This document shows positions 50,390 to 54,578 of a stretch of 54,578 bases of DNA, in pieces (position 1 is the first letter of the stretch; every line of letters starts with the position of its first letter). The notes beneath the pieces are model-generated. The model saw only the letters and a program-made list of their open reading frames with translations, was not told where the DNA came from and made no database searches. The DNA is taken from NCBI GenBank assembly GCA_032718475.1, contig JAUCBJ010000403.1:1-54578 (forward strand), given 5' to 3'. Source of the DNA: Nemertoderma westbladi (Eukaryota > Xenacoelomorpha > Nemertodermatida > Nemertodermatidae). The position numbers and the translations under genes are program-made.

Positions 50390-52279
50390 CTAGACTCCCA
50401 AACATTCAATACATGTTTTCACAACGATATGGTGATCTTTGCAGACTGGTACAAAGCATTTATCACACCGGACTCTCGTTTGCTTGCTATCTGACCTTTC
50501 TAAACATAGCTTACATCGTCTGGGACCCGCAGAAGGAACTTTACTATTTGGCAGACTTTTATATCCCAAAACAGATGCAGCCAAACGCGATGATCTTGGT
50601 AATTGCAGTGAATATAATCTCAACTTAATGTTTGCTTCCACCAATGAAAGTGACAGTATCTTGATAAAAGCACGACGATCATTTCTGTAACCATTCTTCA
50701 CCATCAATAGAAATGCGTTCAACCCAGCTATGTCTAAAATGTTGAAGAAGACTGCCAGAGGCCACCGATTCGTTTTTCTTTTACAAGAGAAGTGAGCTAT
50801 TCTCATATCCAGCAGATCAACACCATACTTGGTTTCATTATAATCCTCTATCATTATTGCCTTACCTTCCTTGTTTACTTCAAATCGATCGTGGGACGTG
50901 CTCAGTAGAATAACATTTTTGTTCTTTTTTGGGACATATGAAACAAGAGTTATCTTTTCAGCTGAATTGTGGACGAAAACCGATGTATCAGGGGAGCGAT
51001 CTTTAATATTTTTTATTTCATTTGGTATTTCCTTTCTGTTACCACGGAGTGTTCCCAATAATGACAAGTCCTTCTCCTTGAGTTTCACCCCCAATGAAAA
51101 GGAAGTGAAATAGTTATCGGTTGTTATCCCTCGTCCAGTGTAATAGAAAGGGGTACTCAATTCCATCACAATTTCGGTTGCTAGCCCCTTATGAACTTTT
51201 CCATCGGTATCTTTGCCACTATATATCAACCCCTTTAATGCAAATCCTGATTTTGCCTCTACAATCCAATTTTTTTTCAAACCGAATTTCCCTGGTTTGC
51301 ATGGCATGTACGTACGCGCCTGGCATTCGTCCTCATATCCAAGCAACTGTTCATCTATCGTTAATTGCTCTTCAGGTATGATGTACTTTAGCAAAGTATC
51401 CTGAAACATGTTCCATACATCTCGTATAGCAGCAAACTTATCAGTTTTCAAACGTTCTCCTCGAGTAGCTTTATTGTCGAAACGTAGGCATTGAATGAGA
51501 CTAACAAAACGATTATAACCCATGGTGGCTCTAAACATTGGAGGACCGTGAATCGGGTTCCATAACTCAGTTAGCTGTTGGTGGGAACTTTTGTATACAC
51601 CGGCTAGAAGCAGCAAACCTATACCTGCACGAAGCGCTATGCATGAGAAAGCCTTGAATCTACTGACAGACACTCCGGGATTTTTTATTGAAAACAATAT
51701 CCTCCCTCGTCTATTTGTTTCTTGGAGTACAATATAAAGGATTTCTTCAGTAAAGTATAGGCCAAAACTTTCAGTTTCACTTGCAGGATTGACTAAGGCT
51801 CTTGGTCTGAAACGGATAATATCTTGTTTACTACGCTTGCATGGTGGGGGTTGCACAGTGGTGTATTCTGCACCTGACTTTGCCACATAAATTGGGTGGA
51901 CAGCAGGCAGAGTATTACCTGAACTCGTATCACTGTCGCTCAAATCACTACAGTCAAATGGAGTGGTTTCCATGTCAAAATCCGAAGCACTGCTGAGATC
52001 ACCAGCCTCATCATCATCCAAAATGACACTGATACCAACCACATTTTCAACATCATCATCAGAATTTCTAATATCTGTTCCCGTTGCCACATTACAAATA
52101 TCAACTGTATTTTCGATTCCATCATTTTGTGTGCCATTTTCTTCATCTTGTTCCGGTGTCTCATCACCAAGATCAAGCCAGTGCTGTACGTTTATAGTTT
52201 CAATAGCTTGCTCCAAAATATCACGGTCACGTTGATCAGGAAAATAGCTTTCAAACAATAGCCGATTATAGTTTGTCAT
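50390..52279 (-). CDS. piggyBac-like transposase (DDE_Tnp_1_7), intact ORF
   Basis: 629 aa from ATG to stop without breaks. It cuts and pastes DNA at TTAA. Seen: an acidic N-terminal region (about 35-125), then the DDE_Tnp_1_7 core with NPIHGPPMFRATMGYNRFVS (about 241-260). Catalytic aspartates are D309 in LTIDEQLLGY, D388 in ITTDNYFTS and D488 in KYGVDLLD (D491 also conserved). RKTNRWPLAVFFNILDIAGL is family-typical. The C-terminal Cys/His domain (about 589-626, CKLC, CDKC, CKDHH, CIEC) binds the ends in known piggyBac enzymes. Length is near the usual 550-650. A domesticated PGBD gene is the alternative, but intact TTAA-flanked ends right around it favour a mobile copy. Confidence 0.93.
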   Translation of the reverse strand: MTNYNRLLFESYFPDQRDRDILEQAIETINVQHWLDLGDETPEQDEENGTQNDGIENTVDICNVATGTDIRNSDDDVENVVGISVILDDDEAGDLSSASDFDMETTPFDCSDLSDSDTSSGNTLPAVHPIYVAKSGAEYTTVQPPPCKRSKQDIIRFRPRALVNPASETESFGLYFTEEILYIVLQETNRRGRILFSIKNPGVSVSRFKAFSCIALRAGIGLLLLAGVYKSSHQQLTELWNPIHGPPMFRATMGYNRFVSLIQCLRFDNKATRGERLKTDKFAAIRDVWNMFQDTLLKYIIPEEQLTIDEQLLGYEDECQARTYMPCKPGKFGLKKNWIVEAKSGFALKGLIYSGKDTDGKVHKGLATEIVMELSTPFYYTGRGITTDNYFTSFSLGVKLKEKDLSLLGTLRGNRKEIPNEIKNIKDRSPDTSVFVHNSAEKITLVSYVPKKNKNVILLSTSHDRFEVNKEGKAIMIEDYNETKYGVDLLDMRIAHFSCKRKTNRWPLAVFFNILDIAGLNAFLLMVKNGYRNDRRAFIKILSLSLVEANIKLRLYSLQLPRSSRLAASVLGYKSLPNSKVPSAGPRRCKLCLERSDSKQTRVRCDKCFVPVCKDHHIVVKTCIECLGV

Positions 52280-52753
52280 TGTATTTGTATCACTTATAGC
52301 AGGCTATATGTGGCAGGTTAGTTAGTAACAGGTCGGCAACTCTACCTCAGTACTGTATCTAAATTTGATTCTGAAAGTAATAATTTAGGCCTACAGTCAG
52401 ACAGTATTATCCAGAATTAAATTCTGCATATTTGTATGAATATATTTAGTGAATACAGACAGGTGCCCCTGGGCCTCTACGGTTTATAAAGACAATGACT
52501 AACTAAATTTGTCAAAATCCCTTATACTACACTGTGACTACAAATGTAGTCCATATGCTAAACAACATTAATTAACCATTTAACTCAGGCATTGGCCAGG
52601 AAATACAATAATATAAACGCATTATCCAATAGAAAACGCGTTTTCCTACAGATAGATGAAGCACCACCTTCAAGGCATTAGAAGTTGATGAGGGGAGAGT
52701 TGTTGAAAGTGGCTTGACTACAAATGTAGTCCATGCGCTAGCATTAGTGTTAA

Positions 52754-53531
52754 TTAATAATTATTTTTAAATCTTTTATTTAATATACAAATTTTAATAT
52801 TTAACATTTTAATATTCAGATATTTTCTTGCTATCATGCACCCCGGTCAGCCTGTACAATCAGCACGTCGCACATCAGCACATGTACACATGTAACTAAC
52901 AGTACAGTGCAGCACTAACAGCGCAGTTTGAAGTTCCGTACCTGCTGACCCGTACTGTATTTTTTCGTTGGAATACATATACTGCAGTCTGCAGCACACT
53001 GTTAGATCTCAGACTGAACACTGAACCCACGACCTCCAACAGATGTGAATTCAATGCAACCACTACACCAAGGTCTCTTTGATTAAGAAAATGAATTAAA
53101 TAATTATTGAATGCTTTTATATTTAATGTTGTAATTTAGTGTCGTCATTCAAAAACATGATACCCCCCACCCCACCCCCCCTTCCCTAACTTTTATACAA
53201 ATTTTAATGAATAGCATGATATGAAACAGAGTTACAGTAGTTTCACCTCCCTCATCCTTAGTAACTGAGCCAGAATTTGAATTTTTGAATTTGAATTTTT
53301 TTATTCTTTAGCTACAAGCGTTTGAAAAAAGTGTCACCGGCGGCGATATCAGCACCAGTCCCATCTCAGTTATTCAACCGTATATTAATTTGTTGGTTCT
53401 GATGGAAAGCTGACCATGCAACGATTCCAAATATGTAAAAAATTTAAATTTAGAAAATACAGTAGCTGAGATATGGGCTTTCGAAAGTTGAATGTTTTTT
53501 CACCGCGCGAGGCTATTGGTGGCTGAATTCG
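52754..53531. other. Gene-free stretch with a tRNA-like relic
   Basis: At about 53020-53085 the minus strand reads CCTTGGTGTAGTGGTTGCAT and GGTCGTGGGTTC, a tRNA-derived SINE-like head. A C-rich patch is at 53165-53190. The ORF at 53385-53579 is unsupported. Confidence 0.4.
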
Positions 53532-53998
53532 GCCAAAATTAATTATATTATGAAAACACGTTTTTGGATGAACTGGCAAAATTAATTATATTATGAAAAC
53601 ACGTTTTTGGATGAACTTGCAAAATTAATTATATTATGAAAACACGTTTTTGGTTGAACTGGCAAAATTAATTATATTATGAAAACACGTTTTTGGATGA
53701 ACTTGCAAAATTAATTATATTATGAAAACACGTTTTTGGCTGAACTGGCAAAATTAATTATATTATGAAAACACGTTTTTGGATGAACTTGCAAAATTAA
53801 TTATATTATGAAAACACGTTTTTGGATGAACTTGCAAAATTAATTATATTATGAAAATACGTTTTTGGCTAAACTGGCAAAATTAATTATATTATGAAAA
53901 CACGTTTTTGGCTGAACTGGCAAAATTAATTATATTATGAAAACACGTTTTTGGATCAATTTGCAAAATTCATTATATTATGAAAACACGTTTTTGTT
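53532..53998. repeat. 43-bp minisatellite, about 11 copies
   Basis: Unit AAAATTAATTATATTATG, AAAACACGTTTTTGG, ATGAACTTGC. GATGAACTTGC and GCTGAACTGGC variants partly alternate. AAAACACGTTTT is an inverted repeat within each unit. Confidence 0.95.
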
Positions 53999-54578
53999 GT
54001 TGCTTATGGGGGGGGGTGTCGACTTTTGTGACGGTCACGGCGATGTTCTAGGCTTTAATGTTAGCTTGACTTTGACTGTTTGACTTAAAACATATGTGTA
54101 GATGAGTGGGTAACTTTAAGGACAATACACTCAATAATATTGAGTATAATCGATAAATTGAGGAGGACATAGAAACCTATAGATGGCCACTTGACTTGTC
54201 AGTGGGGAAGGGAAATGTAGATAGTGCTTGAATTTATATTGTATTGTGGTACAGCATAACAAACATTGTGTATTATTGATATAAAATATTTCTTGTTTGG
54301 GAGACGGGGGAAGGGGTATTGTTAGGGGGTATTACAAATTTACCATGATGAGACAGAGGGTTGAGAAGTGGGGCTCGAGCTTGCGTGGCATTTTGTAACA
54401 GAGGGGGGTGGGGGAGGGGGGGGGGGTGGTCAAAAATCGGGAAAATTTGCGTGACATACTTTATGAAAGCCCCCCTAGACTGCTAGAACGTAACTGAGGG
54501 TTCAGATTCACTTACCAGAAGAAAGACTTATTACTACTGTGAACAATTCGTATCTGGGAATTTAAATTCGTACTGTAA
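53999..54578. other. Right edge: no gene seen
   Basis: G-rich patches at about 54007-54016 and 54403-54428. No coding or repeat call. Confidence 0.5.

Larger units (their letters stand above)
49886..52753 (-). mobile_element. Complete piggyBac-like transposon (2868 bp with TTAA)
   Basis: TTAA at 49886-49889 and 52750-52753. Inverted ends are CACTAATCCTAGC (left) and GCTAGCATTAGTG (right), one mismatch in 13. The subterminal repeat GACTACAAATGTAGTCCAT occurs inverted on the left (about 49932) and twice on the right (about 52543 and 52717). It encloses an open 629-aa transposase. A poly(G) run of 22 nt sits at 50051-50072. Intact ends plus an open frame suggest a young copy. Confidence 0.88.

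Overview
The window is animal nuclear DNA, most likely from a marine invertebrate; I cannot fix the phylum. The evidence is split genes with GT-AG introns, animal gene families (histone H2A.Z, RanBP3, NSUN5, an EGF/SEA membrane protein), non-LTR retrotransposons, piggyBac-type transposons, MITEs, tRNA-derived SINE remnants and very abundant minisatellites. Short palindromes such as TAGGCCTA and ACCGGT recur throughout.

Layout. 1-5.2 kb: LINE pieces and a 15-bp minisatellite into which a LINE has jumped, leaving a 13-bp target duplication. 5.2-24.4 kb (+): a split gene reconstructed here from splice sites and intron phases. It encodes a predicted 448-aa type I membrane protein: signal peptide, EGF, Ca-binding EGF, SEA-like domain, Ca-binding EGF, EGF, one transmembrane helix and a short cytoplasmic tail. 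Its introns carry a 45-bp minisatellite, an intronless antisense H2A.Z gene, a nearly full-length 3.2-kb RTE-like LINE with a 30-bp target duplication, other LINE fragments, and 27-bp and 46-bp arrays. 24.5-31.1 kb: copies of a second RTE-like LINE family, one split by a TA-inserting DNA element, plus a piggyBac-type MITE and two abutting TTA-flanked MITEs. 31.5-33.5 kb (-): a cytochrome b5-domain gene followed 107 bp later by NSUN5, both intronless. 34.7-42.2 kb: two large arrays (28 bp, 2.5 kb; 24 bp, 2.9 kb), each followed closely and in the same orientation by a copy of an element containing a type I hammerhead ribozyme; the first ribozyme looks intact. 42.6-44.1 kb (-): an intronless RanBP3-like gene. 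44.2-49.9 kb: non-autonomous elements, hairpins and small repeats. 49.9-52.75 kb: a complete-looking piggyBac-like transposon with TTAA ends and an open 629-aa transposase. The right edge has a 43-bp array.

The cellular genes are not obviously functionally linked: NSUN5 modifies 28S rRNA, RanBP3 acts in nuclear export, H2A.Z is chromatin, and the EGF/SEA protein acts at the cell surface. Only the cytochrome b5/NSUN5 pair is close enough to suggest co-transcription. The most striking signals are the ribozyme-plus-array pairing, the reconstructed EGF/SEA gene, and several transposons with exactly readable ends.
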